Counted from the first letter of the stretch, positions 14,301 to 23,100 are shown. The stretch is DNA of 25,472 nt from CAZVFX01 sp964626565 (GCA_964626565.1 CAZVFX010000105.1:1-25472); one strand, 5' to 3'. The notes: generated by a model from the letters alone, not told the origin. Numbers and translations: made by a program.

Positions 14301-15009
14301 TTTCAATGCGCCCTTCGGAGTCGTTCGGGCCGCAGTGCTCTACGTGTTTCGCACCCTGGTAGATGATGATATCCCGTTGAATCACGGGGCGCTGAAGCCT
14401 CTGGATATTATCGTTTCGGAGGGCTCCATGCTGGCCCCCCGTCCCCCTTCTGCGGTGGTGGCCGGAAACGTGGAAACTTCCCAGTGCATCGTCAACGCTT
14501 TGTACGCAGCCCTCGGTGTAATGGCCGCGGCCCAGGGGACGATGAACAACTTCACTTTCGGCAATGACGATTGTCAGTACTACGAAACCATTTGCGGTGG
14601 GGCAGGAGCAGGCCCTGACTACCACGGAACCGACGCGGTGCACACCCACATGACCAATACGCGGCTCACCGATCCCGAAATACTGGAGAGCCAATTCCCT
14701 GTCATCGTGGACCGCCACGGCATTCGCAAGGGGTCCGGCGGGGCAGGAAGATGGAAAGGCGGTGACGGGACGGTGCGTCGGCTCCGCTTCCTGGAACCGA
14801 TGACTGCATCCATCCTCTCCGGACATCGCAGGATCCCGCCCGTCGGGATCGAGGGCGGTGGACCGGGACAACCGGGCGGCAACTACGTGATGCGGGCGGA
14901 AGGGAAGGTGGAACAACTTTCGGGAACAGCATCTGTGGAGTTGTGCCCCGGAGATACATTCGTTGTTGAAACTCCCGGCGGAGGTGGTTTCGGACCCGAA
15001 AGAGAGTGA
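11347..15009 (+). CDS. 5-oxoprolinase-type HyuA-HyuB fusion
   Basis: ATP-dependent amidohydrolase of the hydantoinase/oxoprolinase family, 1220 residues, with both halves fused as in 5-oxoprolinase (5-oxo-L-proline + ATP + 2 H2O to L-glutamate). The HyuA half spans ~8-690: W-Q-F-W-I-D-R-G-G-T-F-T-D-V-V (phosphate loop), K-M-G-T-T-V-A-T-N-A-L-L, F-D-M-G-G-T-S-T-D-V, G-P-A-S-A-G-A-D-P-G-P, and C-F-G-G-A-A-G-Q-H-A. The HyuB half spans ~715-1215: N-T-A-Y-S-V-N-I-K-E-R-L-D-F-S-C, N-D-P-Y-N-G-G-T-H-L-P-D, and terminal E-T-P-G-G-G-G-F-G. The F-W-I-D-R-G-G opening favours oxoprolinase over acetone or acetophenone carboxylases, though relatives act on other cyclic imides. The start is ATG 11347, overlapping the upstream gene by 23 nt; a TTG at 11362 with AGGA six bases upstream is an alternative. 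The linker between the halves (~695-712) is unusual and encoded by repeat DNA. Confidence 0.88.
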   Translation: MPGYELASGWQFWIDRGGTFTDVVARSPEGEIHTRKLLSEAPGRYADAALQGIRKGLGIRTNEPIPRGEIQAVKMGTTVATNALLERKGEPSVLVITRGFGDALRIGYQNRPRIFARRIDLPEMLYSRVIEADERVDAEGNVLVPLDGDLLKRELAAARADGFRAAAVVFMHGYRYPEHERKAGAIARKAGFEQVSVSHQVSPLAKLVRRGDTTVVDAYLSPVLRNYVDGVRSELEGVKLRFMQSHGGLADAAEFRGKDSLLSGPAGGITGAVHTSAMAGFDRVVTFDMGGTSTDVALYRGEFERTHDSVVAGVRVQAPMLRIHTVAAGGGSICRFDGSRYRVGPASAGADPGPSCYRRGGPLTVTDCNVMVGKLHPRFFPHIFGPDAKQPLDGDLVARKFADLAGEIKAGAGDDRAPVEVADGFLKIAVDNMANAIKKVSIQRGFDITEYVLTCFGGAAGQHACRVADALGVTNVLLHPLAGVLSAYGMGLANLSTVRERAVQKTLVHELMDELEEAAEALSEEGKAALVARGADPGKLDHAVTVRLKYEGTDAPLALDLEGHDALVAAFARIHRERFGFVMPEKDLVVESISVETTAAGEKVREPHYPLADPDDLPEPLAEVPVYTAGTELESPVYSRAALKPGNRITGPAIIIEDNSTTVVEPGWKAEVTDRNHLLLSRHQEGVVLSGARRSRRTSSTLDPDPGPCLSPDPVMLELFNNMFMSIAEQMGYALANTAYSVNIKERLDFSCALFDEQGRLVANAPHQPVHLGSMGESVQAVIRKWGAKMKPGDVFALNDPYNGGTHLPDITVVAPVFIAGRVENFVAARGHHADVGGVTPGSMPPHSASIEEEGALIDCFKLVDDGRFREKELVRLLGEGPYPARNPDQNVADLKAQVAACRKGATELLRMVEEYGMTLVRGYMGHVQDNAGESVRRVIDKLGDGQWTYPMDNGAEIRVKVAIHRHTRSATIDFSGSSSQLPDNFNAPFGVVRAAVLYVFRTLVDDDIPLNHGALKPLDIIVSEGSMLAPRPPSAVVAGNVETSQCIVNALYAALGVMAAAQGTMNNFTFGNDDCQYYETICGGAGAGPDYHGTDAVHTHMTNTRLTDPEILESQFPVIVDRHGIRKGSGGAGRWKGGDGTVRRLRFLEPMTASILSGHRRIPPVGIEGGGPGQPGGNYVMRAEGKVEQLSGTASVELCPGDTFVVETPGGGGFGPERE
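13408..13439. repeat. REP-like interspersed repeat inside the HyuA-HyuB linker
   Basis: The 32-bp segment begins GTCCTGAGCGGAGC and ends GGAGTCGAAGGAC, so its ends are inverted (GTCCT/AGGAC). Sequences of the type TCCTGAGCGGAGTCGAAGGA recur as dispersed small palindromic repeats in many bacterial genomes, from my general knowledge. Here it is read in frame as L-S-G-A-R-R-S-R-R-T between the two enzyme halves, where homologues usually have a different short linker. Whether it is repeated elsewhere in this genome cannot be judged from the window; I saw no second copy here. Confidence 0.5.
13447..13472. repeat. Two tandem 13-bp units in the linker
   Basis: The 13-mer ACCCTGGACCCTG occurs twice head to tail without mismatch and is itself nearly a double of ACCCTG. 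It encodes T-L-D-P-D-P-G-P-C just before the HyuB half, immediately after the REP-like element. Confidence 0.85.
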
Positions 15010-15082
15010 CCACTCCGGTTCGGATCTGAATCCTGTAATCTGCCGGCAATTCAAGCTATGATTGGCATGGTTTGCGGTGAGA

Positions 15083-15097
15083 CCACTTGAGGAGTGG
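15083..15097 (+). promoter_or_regulatory. Hairpin covering the ribosome binding site of the beta-helix lipoprotein
   Basis: CCACT (15083-15087) pairs with AGTGG (15093-15097) around the loop TGAGG. The Shine-Dalgarno AGGAG (15090-15094) lies partly in the loop and partly in the stem, 5 nt before the ATG at 15100. The stem is only five pairs, so any effect on translation would be modest. A TATGAT (15057-15062) upstream could be a -10 box but has no good -35. Confidence 0.3.
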
Positions 15098-15099
15098 AA

Positions 15100-18000
15100 A
15101 TGTTCTCAAAGAAACTGACGTGTCTGCTGTGGGCCTTGTCTTTGCTTGGGGGCGGATGTCTGTCCAAGCCTGAACCGTGGCAGCCGGGGGACGGGGGGGC
15201 TCCGGCCGACACCCGAACATCGGATCACGCGATTGAAACCGAAGTTGTCACCCCTCCGGAAGACCAGTTCGAGATTGACGACGACGCAGGGGCTGAACTG
15301 GTTGTCCCCCCTGGGGATATCGAGGAGATGGAGGGGCTGATCCCGCCCGCCGATATCGTCGAAGTCGCGGACCTGTTGGCCGAGATTGCCGATCTGTCGC
15401 CCGAAGCTGCCGATGCTCTACCCGAGGTTGCCGACGTTCTGCCTGAGGTTGCAGATATTTTGGCTGAGGTCGATGCAGAAGACCTTGCGGCGGAGGCAGA
15501 GGTCTGCGAGCCCGAGACGTGTGAATCACTGGGCTGGAATTGCGGCGAACCGGAGGACGGATGCGGTGGGATACTTGACTGCGACGTTTGTACGGGAGAA
15601 CAGGATGCGTGTCTTCTCGGCATTTGCGTTTGTCAGGTCGATTGCGATGGCAAGGCCTGCGGCGACGATGGGTGCGGGGGGGACTGTGGCGAGTGTGAGC
15701 CCCTGTCTGTGTGCTCCACCGAGGGACTATGCGAGTGCGAGTTCGCCCTGTGCAACGGGAAGTGCTGTGATGATGAGGAGGTCTGCTTCGACGAGGAATG
15801 TTGTGTGGTTGACTGCGTGGACAAGGCATGTGGCGACGACGGCTGCGGGGGAAGTTGCGGTGAGTGCACGGGCGAGCAGGAAGCTTGCGACGGCGGTTTA
15901 TGTATTTGCCAGCCGGACTGTACAGGCAAGGACTGCGGCGACGACGGGTGCGGGGGAAGCTGCGGCAACTGCCTCGATGACGGCAACTCCTGCACGGACG
16001 ATCTGTGCGAAAACGGACTCTGCGGACATCCGGTCCTCGCCAACGTGGAGTGCGAGGATGAACTGGCCTGTACCATGGAAACTGCTTGCTTGGCGGACGG
16101 CACATGCGGCGGGGGCAGTCCTGTGACGGGTGCGGATTGCGCCGATGATGTTGGAGAAACCGGTCAGTGCGAAGAGCCGGCCTGCGTCGAGCCGACAGGT
16201 TGTACCAAACAACCGTTGGTTGACGGCACTTTGTGCGAGTTGGACAACGCCGCTGCAGCTTGCCTGGCCGGCATATGTGAGGTTGCGGATTGCGAGGAGG
16301 GGTTCGCTCACTGCAACGATTCCCACGAAGACGGTTGCGAGGTGGCCCTCCTCTCTGACCCCAGTAACTGTGGCGAGTGTGGGGAACTGTGCGCGCCGGA
16401 CAACGCGGCTGGTACGTGTACGGGCGGAGAGTGCCTGCTGGGGGACTGCGAAGAAGGCTTCGGCAATTGCGACAGTGTTGACGGCAACGGCTGTGAGGCG
16501 GATCTGACCGCAGACCCCGAGAACTGCAGTTTGTGCGGCCAGGTTTGCACTACCACGAATCCGGCCAAGGTGGGGACCTGCGTCGCGTCTCAGTGCTCGT
16601 TTGCCGCATGCGCCCCCGGTACCTGGAACATGGACGGCCTCCCCGGCAACGGCTGCGAGTGCTCCGAAGGGCCCGAAATATGCAACAACGAAGATGATAA
16701 TTGTGACGGTCAGGTGGACGAGGGATTTGACCTCGCCGCGGACCCTGCCAATTGCGGAGAATGCGGCCAGGCCTGCGCTCCGCCCGACGCGGTGGAGTGG
16801 GCCTGCGTAGGCGGCGTCTGCGTGGTCCTCGCCTGTCCCGACGGCTTCATGGACAAAGACGGCGAATGGACCAACGGCTGCGAGGAGCCGCTCTTCTACG
16901 TGGCTGAAATCTGGGTGGACTCCATCAACGGTGGAGGAGCGGATGAAGACGGCTCGTCGGAAAAACCGTACGATTCGCTGGCGGAGGCGGTGCAGTTCTC
17001 GTCTCCCAGCACGCTGATCCACATTCGAACCGGGACGTACGGGGGCGGCATCGAGGTGGACAAGGCCGGACTGTCGCTGGTAGCCGAAGAAGGGGCAGAC
17101 GTTACGGTCACCGTTGCGGCGGGGGGCAAAGGCTTCCACATAACCGCTGACGAGGTGACCATCGCCGGGGTGAAAATCACCGGCGGAAGATTCGGTGTCC
17201 ACTTCGATGGGCCGGAGCCGGACCGACTCCTTGTCGGAACAGTTTTCGATGTGGAGGTGATTGGCCTCGAGGGGCTTGACGACGAAGGCCAGACTTCGGC
17301 AGCAGTCCTGGTGCAGTATGCAGACCACGTGACCGTCTCCGCAGTGACTGCGGAGTTCATCGAGGGAGGAACAGGCAAGGACAACGGCCAGAGCGCGGGC
17401 CAACTCGGCGGGACCGCGGCAGGGATTGTCTTTGCGTATGCCGACGACGCGGTGGCCGCGGCCAACGATTTGTCGGTAATACTGGGCGGTGACGGCGGAC
17501 CAATGGCCCAGAAGAGCAAGACCGGCTCGGGAGGCCGAGGGGTCGGCATCATCCTGGAGCACGCGGATAATGCCTGGCTCGCAGGTAACTTCCTCAGCGA
17601 GATCTGGGGCGGGGATGGTGGCACCGGCGGGTACAGCATGACCTCATGCGATACGGGCGGCCCCAGCGTCGGCATCGACTTTGACTCCTCTACGGGCGCG
17701 CTCGCGAAGGGCAACGTTATCGTCGGGTTGCTGGGCGGACAGGGGGGCGACTGCCCTCAGGGCTTCAATGGCAAAGACCAGGAGGCATTCGGCATCTACC
17801 TCGACAATGATTCCGTGGCTAACACCATCGCCATGTCCAATACCCTTGACGGCGACCCAATCGTCTACCTGCACGGCGTCGACGACGTGGTTGTGGAAGG
17901 GCTGGTTCTCGTCGAGGATGTCAACCCTACCAACTGGGGTAAGCTGGCAGTGCTCGAGTCCTCCAACGTGCAGATCAAGAACAACGAGTTGGCTTGGTTC

Positions 18001-18903
18001 AGGGGAAGGGCGGGGCTTGCCGGCTTTTCGGGTTGGAACGGCCAGGACGGGTTTTCCGCGGTGGGGATTCGCCTCGTGCAGTGCACCAACTGCACTGTCG
18101 CCGGGAACGTCGTGACTGACATCGTCGGCGGGCAGGGCGGTAACGGCGGCTATCACGGGGCGGGAGCCCCGGGTGGGGCAGGCATCGGCGTACTGGTGAG
18201 CGAGAGCTCCGGCTGTACCGTGCGCGGCAACTACGTCCGGTCTGTTACCGGCGGCCACGTGGGCTACAACGGATACGCCTATGCCAACTACACCACCCCA
18301 GAACCGGGAGGAGAGGGTCTCGGATACTCCCTCGATGAGGTCCAGTCCATCGATTTCTCTCACAATGTGGCTGCCGCGATCCTTGGTGGTGGTTCATACG
18401 TGTGTGAACTCGCAGCCAGGTGCGTCCTCGTGGACGCTTCGGATTCGGTGAAAGTGAAACACTTGACCTGCTACGATACGGGGATGATCGAGGACTGCGC
18501 AGCCGGGTACGGCGTTGAGGTAGGCCCTCTCCAGGAAGCTCCGGTCCAAGTTCTCGATTCCATCATCTCCGCCGTGGACGACCACTGCCTTTACAGCGAG
18601 GCGTCCGGACCGGGCGTGCTCTCGGCGCATTTCACCGACCTCCACTCTTGCGGCGGCGGCATGACGGACAACGCTACCCTTGGGTCGGGGTGCATTGAGG
18701 TGGATCCGGAGTTCGAGGATGCGGAAGGTGGGGACTATCACCTGGAAGAGACGTCCCTCTGTATCGACGCCGGGAATGATGCCGGCTCCTGCGCAGAAGA
18801 GCCTCCGCCCAACGGCTGCCGAGTCAATTTGGGCGCCTACGGCAACACACCCGACGCCACCTCAACGCTCGGCGCCGACCACTGCGACGTCTGTCCTCAG
18901 TAG
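15100..18903 (+). CDS. Cys-rich / beta-helix surface lipoprotein
   Basis: Predicted lipoprotein of 1267 residues. I take ATG 15100 (AGGAG five nucleotides upstream) over the in-frame GTG at 15094. The signal peptide ends L-L-G-G-G-C, and the mature start C-L-S-K-P-E-P-W matches the protein at 5782-8349. Order: acidic spacer with repeated L-P-E-V-A-D (~90-130); Cys modules with three C-G-D-D-G-C-G-G-x-C-G copies (~135-300); repeats of the type N-C-G-E-C-G...G-x-C-x-x-G-x-C (~390-510); a MopE-like putative metal-binding motif C-N-N-E-D-D-N-C-D-G-Q-V-D-E-G-F (~528-543); and a right-handed parallel beta-helix (~600-1250) opening with a DUF1565-like segment (I-W-V-D-S-I-N-G-G, then K-P-Y-D-S-L-A-E-A) and closing with C-I-D-A-G-N-D and N-L-G-A-Y-G-N-T-P. 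The helix region has glycine-rich G-G-x-G-G-x-G-G turns. Such helices bind or process polysaccharide in some proteins and are structural in others; no catalytic set is recognisable. Confidence 0.85.
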   Translation: MFSKKLTCLLWALSLLGGGCLSKPEPWQPGDGGAPADTRTSDHAIETEVVTPPEDQFEIDDDAGAELVVPPGDIEEMEGLIPPADIVEVADLLAEIADLSPEAADALPEVADVLPEVADILAEVDAEDLAAEAEVCEPETCESLGWNCGEPEDGCGGILDCDVCTGEQDACLLGICVCQVDCDGKACGDDGCGGDCGECEPLSVCSTEGLCECEFALCNGKCCDDEEVCFDEECCVVDCVDKACGDDGCGGSCGECTGEQEACDGGLCICQPDCTGKDCGDDGCGGSCGNCLDDGNSCTDDLCENGLCGHPVLANVECEDELACTMETACLADGTCGGGSPVTGADCADDVGETGQCEEPACVEPTGCTKQPLVDGTLCELDNAAAACLAGICEVADCEEGFAHCNDSHEDGCEVALLSDPSNCGECGELCAPDNAAGTCTGGECLLGDCEEGFGNCDSVDGNGCEADLTADPENCSLCGQVCTTTNPAKVGTCVASQCSFAACAPGTWNMDGLPGNGCECSEGPEICNNEDDNCDGQVDEGFDLAADPANCGECGQACAPPDAVEWACVGGVCVVLACPDGFMDKDGEWTNGCEEPLFYVAEIWVDSINGGGADEDGSSEKPYDSLAEAVQFSSPSTLIHIRTGTYGGGIEVDKAGLSLVAEEGADVTVTVAAGGKGFHITADEVTIAGVKITGGRFGVHFDGPEPDRLLVGTVFDVEVIGLEGLDDEGQTSAAVLVQYADHVTVSAVTAEFIEGGTGKDNGQSAGQLGGTAAGIVFAYADDAVAAANDLSVILGGDGGPMAQKSKTGSGGRGVGIILEHADNAWLAGNFLSEIWGGDGGTGGYSMTSCDTGGPSVGIDFDSSTGALAKGNVIVGLLGGQGGDCPQGFNGKDQEAFGIYLDNDSVANTIAMSNTLDGDPIVYLHGVDDVVVEGLVLVEDVNPTNWGKLAVLESSNVQIKNNELAWFRGRAGLAGFSGWNGQDGFSAVGIRLVQCTNCTVAGNVVTDIVGGQGGNGGYHGAGAPGGAGIGVLVSESSGCTVRGNYVRSVTGGHVGYNGYAYANYTTPEPGGEGLGYSLDEVQSIDFSHNVAAAILGGGSYVCELAARCVLVDASDSVKVKHLTCYDTGMIEDCAAGYGVEVGPLQEAPVQVLDSIISAVDDHCLYSEASGPGVLSAHFTDLHSCGGGMTDNATLGSGCIEVDPEFEDAEGGDYHLEETSLCIDAGNDAGSCAEEPPPNGCRVNLGAYGNTPDATSTLGADHCDVCPQ

Positions 18904-18942
18904 GACTACCGCTGGGTAGCGTCGTTTCTAGGTGGCCGGCTC

Positions 18943-18958
18943 CCTGCCCCACGGCAGG
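18943..18958 (+). terminator. Weak hairpin after the beta-helix gene
   Basis: CCTGCC and GGCAGG form a perfect 6-bp stem with a 4-nt loop 40 nt after the stop codon. No U tract follows, so intrinsic termination is doubtful; it could be a Rho-dependent or 3'-end-stabilising structure. Confidence 0.25.
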
Positions 18959-19023
18959 ATTCATGGTGTTCGAACTTGAACGGAAAAAACAGCGAGGGAC
19001 AAGATGAAGAGCCCTTTTTTCAA

Positions 19024-19052
19024 TTGACTGCTCATTGCCGACCTGCTGTACT
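19024..19052 (+). promoter_or_regulatory. Promoter for the lipoprotein of unknown function
   Basis: TTGACT (19024-19029, 5 of 6) is followed after 17 nt by TGTACT (19047-19052, 4 of 6). The predicted start site near 19059 leaves a leader of about 16 nt that holds GGAGGAGGA. Confidence 0.4.
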
Positions 19053-19074
19053 GGCTTCTCCGGAGGAGGAAGTC

Positions 19075-20172
19075 ATGCGGCATCGATACGGATTGTTGTT
19101 TCTGGTGATGGTGGTGGCGGCGGCCGGCTGCAAGTCCGGCGCGTGCGTCGACCTGAAGGAGTTGACCTACAAGATCACCCGGGATGGGGACATGGAGGCG
19201 GGGAAGGCCGGCGGGGCGACCCTGTCGGTGACCAACCGTTCCGACCGCTACATGCTGGTGGAGCGCATTGGTGGTGCGGGGATAGCCCCCGGCAGCGCGC
19301 GGACGTTTACGAAGTCCATGTACGGTGCGCTGTCCAAGTCCAAGGACGGAAAGAGCTACCATCACGACCAACTCGCTCAGCAGCAGACTCCGCCGTTGTT
19401 CGCACACGGGCTCATTCCGCCCGGCCAGCGGGCCGGCTTTCCGTTGACGTTGCTGCCGGTGGAGGCGAGGGGAGAGTTGGTGGTGCACTACCGGGCGCTT
19501 ACTCCCCTCCAGGCCGCCCAGCAGTTTTTCCTCCTCCCTTTGGCCGCTCACAACGGTCAGGCGGTGTTTGAAAAGACCGCCTCCGCTCATTGGGAGGCTC
19601 CGGATACGGGGAAGGGTGAGGAACGTCATCCACGGTACGACGTCGTCCTGGTGGATGGGGACGCGGCGTGGAAAGAGTCGGAATGCACGGTTGACCTGCC
19701 CTATGGATTCAAACTGAAATCAGCGCCTGTGCCCGTAGTAAAACTTGCTCCACATGTGGGGGAAGGCGCGGACTGGGCTCTCTATAGCGAGACCCTCAAG
19801 GGTTGGATCGCGAAGGTCGGCGATGGTGTGATCCTGTTCGACGGCCAGGACGTCTCCCGCCTCCCCGACGCTCCGCCCACCTTCTTCCTGGATCTGGACG
19901 CCAAGTCGGGAGGCGGCAAATTGTCGCTGAAGGTGGGGGAGATCGGCAATCCCATGACCAATCAGCCGCCCCAGCCTGAGCCGGAGCGTGCGTTCCTCAA
20001 CGACCTGGGTGATCTGGCCTGCGGCGACGGCATGTACACCACCGGCGCGTTCATCGATATCGAGCCTTCCACTGCTCCGGAGGCGCTGAAGCGCTTGAAA
20101 TTGCACAAATGTGCGCTTGTAAAGGTGAACTTCTTCATGGAGAGCTACTTCTTCGAAGTCGTCTGCCCTTAG
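19075..20172 (+). CDS. Lipoprotein of unknown function
   Basis: I do not recognise the family. The product is 365 residues long, starting at ATG 19075 with GGAGGAGGA (19062-19070) four nucleotides upstream; the open frame before it carries the promoter. The signal peptide ends V-A-A-A-G-C, a good lipobox. The mature part is not Cys-rich: only a few cysteines, including pairs near both ends (C-K-S-G-A-C; C-A-L-V-K and a C-terminal V-V-C-P). It looks mostly beta, with an immunoglobulin-like opening (A-T-L-S-V-T-N-R-S-D-R-Y), a hydrophobic core segment (A-A-Q-Q-F-F-L-L-P-L) and a Pro-rich linker (Q-P-P-Q-P-E-P-E). It has its own likely promoter and converges on the giant Cys-rich gene with only 21 bp between stops. 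An extracytoplasmic binding or envelope role is the most that can be said. Confidence 0.75.
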   Translation: MRHRYGLLFLVMVVAAAGCKSGACVDLKELTYKITRDGDMEAGKAGGATLSVTNRSDRYMLVERIGGAGIAPGSARTFTKSMYGALSKSKDGKSYHHDQLAQQQTPPLFAHGLIPPGQRAGFPLTLLPVEARGELVVHYRALTPLQAAQQFFLLPLAAHNGQAVFEKTASAHWEAPDTGKGEERHPRYDVVLVDGDAAWKESECTVDLPYGFKLKSAPVPVVKLAPHVGEGADWALYSETLKGWIAKVGDGVILFDGQDVSRLPDAPPTFFLDLDAKSGGGKLSLKVGEIGNPMTNQPPQPEPERAFLNDLGDLACGDGMYTTGAFIDIEPSTAPEALKRLKLHKCALVKVNFFMESYFFEVVCP

Positions 20173-20179
20173 CCTCTGC

Positions 20180-20194
20180 AAAAAGGCGGGGCCT
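20180..20194 (-). terminator. Possible short terminator for the giant lipoprotein gene
   Basis: On the minus strand AGGC-CCC-GCCT is followed by TTTTT. The stem is only four G/C-rich pairs and overlaps the stop codon, so this is tentative. It sits in the 21-bp gap between convergent genes. Confidence 0.25.
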
Positions 20195-23100
20195 CAGTTT
20201 CCAATACATGAGGTGGTTGTTTCGGTAGCGACAGTGGCTGCGCTGCAGTTGGCGGGGATGTTACTGTTGCACATCTGCAGTTCGATGCCCGCGTATATCG
20301 GTATTGCCGGAATGGGGTCAATCATTTCGTCCAACGGCACAATCTTCTCGACGCATTCCCCCGCAAGGCAGAAGAAGTCCGACTTGTTCACGAGCAGTCC
20401 GTCCGCGTTCTCGATATTTCCACAGTCGTCGAACGACTTAGAGTAAACCACGCGCGCCTGGGCCCCGAAGGTCTGCACCGCGTGGAGCACGACCTCCTCG
20501 CCTTGGAGGCCGTTGCAGGGAACGTCCGGAAGGGTGCACATGTCATCGGAGGTGTCGGGGTTTCCATCGTTGCAAGGGAGGGTGTCGTGAAGGTATCGGC
20601 AAGCGTAATCCGGGCCACAGGAGTCCACCGTGCATTGCCACGTGTCATGGCATCCGCCGCAACTGCCGCCGCAGCCGTCGTCTCCGCACTCCTTACCCTT
20701 GCAGTCGGGAATGCACAGGCAGGTGAAGTCGGACAGGCAGTAGTGGTCCGGCGGACAGACATCGCACTCCCCACCGCAGCCGTCATCGCCGCAATCCTTA
20801 CCGTCGCACGCTACAAAGGAGCAATGCCCGTCCTGGCAAATCTCTCCGCAGCCGCAGATACCGCACTCTCCCCCGCAGCCGTCGCCTCCGCACTCCAACC
20901 CGTCGCATTGGAGCTGGCAGCAGCCACCATCGACGCACACCTCTCCCTGCGCGCAGCACTTGTCATCGCAACCTCCACCCGGGCACTGACACTGCCCGTT
21001 CTGGTCACAGGTTGCGTTCTCTCCGCAGGCTCCGCAGCTCCCGCCGCAGCCGTCGTCTCCGCATTCCTTGTCAAGGCAAGCCGGTAAGCATGTCACTGCG
21101 CACGAGCCGTTAAGACAAGCCTCACCGGGGCCGTCACAGATTCCGCAGGAGCCGCCACAGCCATCGCCGCCGCACTCCTTGCCAAGGCAGTTGGCGGAGC
21201 AGGGTGGGCACTCGAGGGGATACAGTCCGGTGGGGTCGCCGTCTGTGTTGACTTCGTCCGGGGTTCCGCATTCGTATGCCTGCGGCAGCCCCGCCCCCGG
21301 ATCCCACCATCCGCAGACAAGCCCGAACTCGGCGCAGTCGATGAACTGCAGCCCGCCGAAGCAGCGCAGGAGCCCATTGTCCTGGCAGCACCCCTGGACG
21401 CCGATTCCGTCGGCGCAGTAGTCGGTGATGCACTCCTGTTCGCTACAGAGCGAGCCTGGTCCGCACTGACAGTCGGCGGGGCAGGTGCCGCAGTTTTCCG
21501 AATTCCCCGGCTCGCAGAAGCCGTCACCACAACTTGGCAGCGGATCACAGCCGCCGCACAGGAGAGCGCACAGTTGGGCGCAGTCGGGGTCCCAGCCGGC
21601 AGTGCAACAGTGGGGCATGGCTGCACAAACGCACTCCTCGCAGGAGCAGCCTCCGCATGTCGGCTGCTTGCTTTCTACGCATCCCAATACGCCGTGGCAG
21701 TTGCCGTCGGAGAAGCACAGGTGTCCTGCGGGGCAGCATTCGTCCTCGCACCAGTCGCCGGCGCAAATGCAGTTGCCGTCGTCCGCACACAGTTGGTTCA
21801 CGCCGCACTCACCGCAACTTCCTCCGCAGCTATCATCTCCGCAGTTCTTATCCTGGCAGTCAGGAAGACACACGTCGGCACACGAGCCGTTGAAGCACAC
21901 CAGGTCGCCGGAGCAGTCGCCGCAACTGCCGCCGCAACCGTCGTCGCCGCATTCTTTGCCCACGCAGGAGCCTGTGCATTGGGGGCAAGCCAGGGGGAAA
22001 TTGCCCAGCGGGTCGCCGGCAGGGTCGACCTGCGTTTCATTGCCACAATGATATCCCATGGGCAGACTGCCGCTTCCATCGGACCATCCGCACACTTCGC
22101 CATGCTTGCCGCAATCGCTCTCGCCCTGGCCGTTGAAGCACCAGAAGAGCTGGTTCCCGAAGCAGCAACCGTACAGATCCACGCCTGCCTGGCAGTAGTC
22201 GAAATGGCACTTCTGCTGATGGCAGAAGGTGTCCTCGGGGCATTTGCAGTCCAGGGGGCAGGTGCTGCAGTTTTCTTCCAGTGTGGCTTCGCACTGGCCG
22301 TCCCCACAGCCTACAATGGGGTCGCATCCCCCACACTCCGTAGCGCAAAGGACCGCGCAATCCTCGTCCCAATTTGTGGTGCAGCACGAAGGCTTCAGGA
22401 GGCACACGCACTCCTGGCAGGAGCAGCCCCCGCAGGTAGGCTGACCGCCCGGTTCGCACCCCTTTCCGCCGGCGCAGAGGTCACCGGGAAAGCAGGATTC
22501 GCCGGCCCCACAGCAGCCACCGGCGCAATCGTCGCCTTCGCACTGGCAGTTGCCCTCCTCATTACAGAACTCGTTCTCCCCGCACTCTTCGCACTCTCCC
22601 CCGCAGCCGTCGCTGCCGCACTTACCGTCTTCGCACGAGGGCAGGCAGATGTCGGCGCAGGAACCGTTGAAACAGACCTGTTTACTGGGGCAGTGGCCGC
22701 AACTGCCTCCGCAGCCGTCGCCTCCACATTCTTTCCCCAGACAATTGGCGATGCATTGAGGGCATTCAAGGGGATGCTCTCCCGACGGGTCCCCTTCCGG
22801 GTCGACCTCGGCCTCGTTCCCGCATGAATAGCCTTCAAGCAAGCCGACGCTGCCGTCGGACCATCCACACGTCTGCTGCTTTTGCTCGCAATCGTCCATC
22901 CACATGCCCCCGCCGACACAGCGGACCATGGTCTGGCCCACGCAGCAGCCGAGCATGTCCACACCCAACTGGCAGAAGTTGGGGACGCACTCCTGCCCAT
23001 GGCAGTCGGTGCCTTCCGGGCAGGTGCAATCATAGGGGCAGGTGCCGCAGTTCTCCATATGCTGCGGCTCGCAGCTTCCATCACCGCACTGGTCGATCTG

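Noticed and set aside
11347..15009. Acetone or acetophenone carboxylase subunit as the identity of the HyuA-HyuB protein
   Set aside because: Those enzymes generally have separate subunits with extra partners, and the F-W-I-D-R-G-G-T-F-T-D opening and single-chain fusion fit 5-oxoprolinase better. It remains a distant alternative.
13768..15054. 428-residue minus-strand frame opposite the HyuB half
   Set aside because: The sense frame carries conserved HyuB motifs throughout; the antisense frame has none.
6650..16000. Similarity of C-G-D-D-G-C-G-G coding DNA on both strands considered as a possible CRISPR or inverted-repeat element
   Set aside because: The units lie in frame inside genes, vary in spacing and have no spacer-like unique segments of constant length. 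They are protein modules, although they could serve as homology for inversions.
15898..17562. 554-residue minus-strand frame opposite the beta-helix lipoprotein
   Set aside because: Same cause: high GC at third positions leaves the antisense frame open. No start signal and no recognisable domain.
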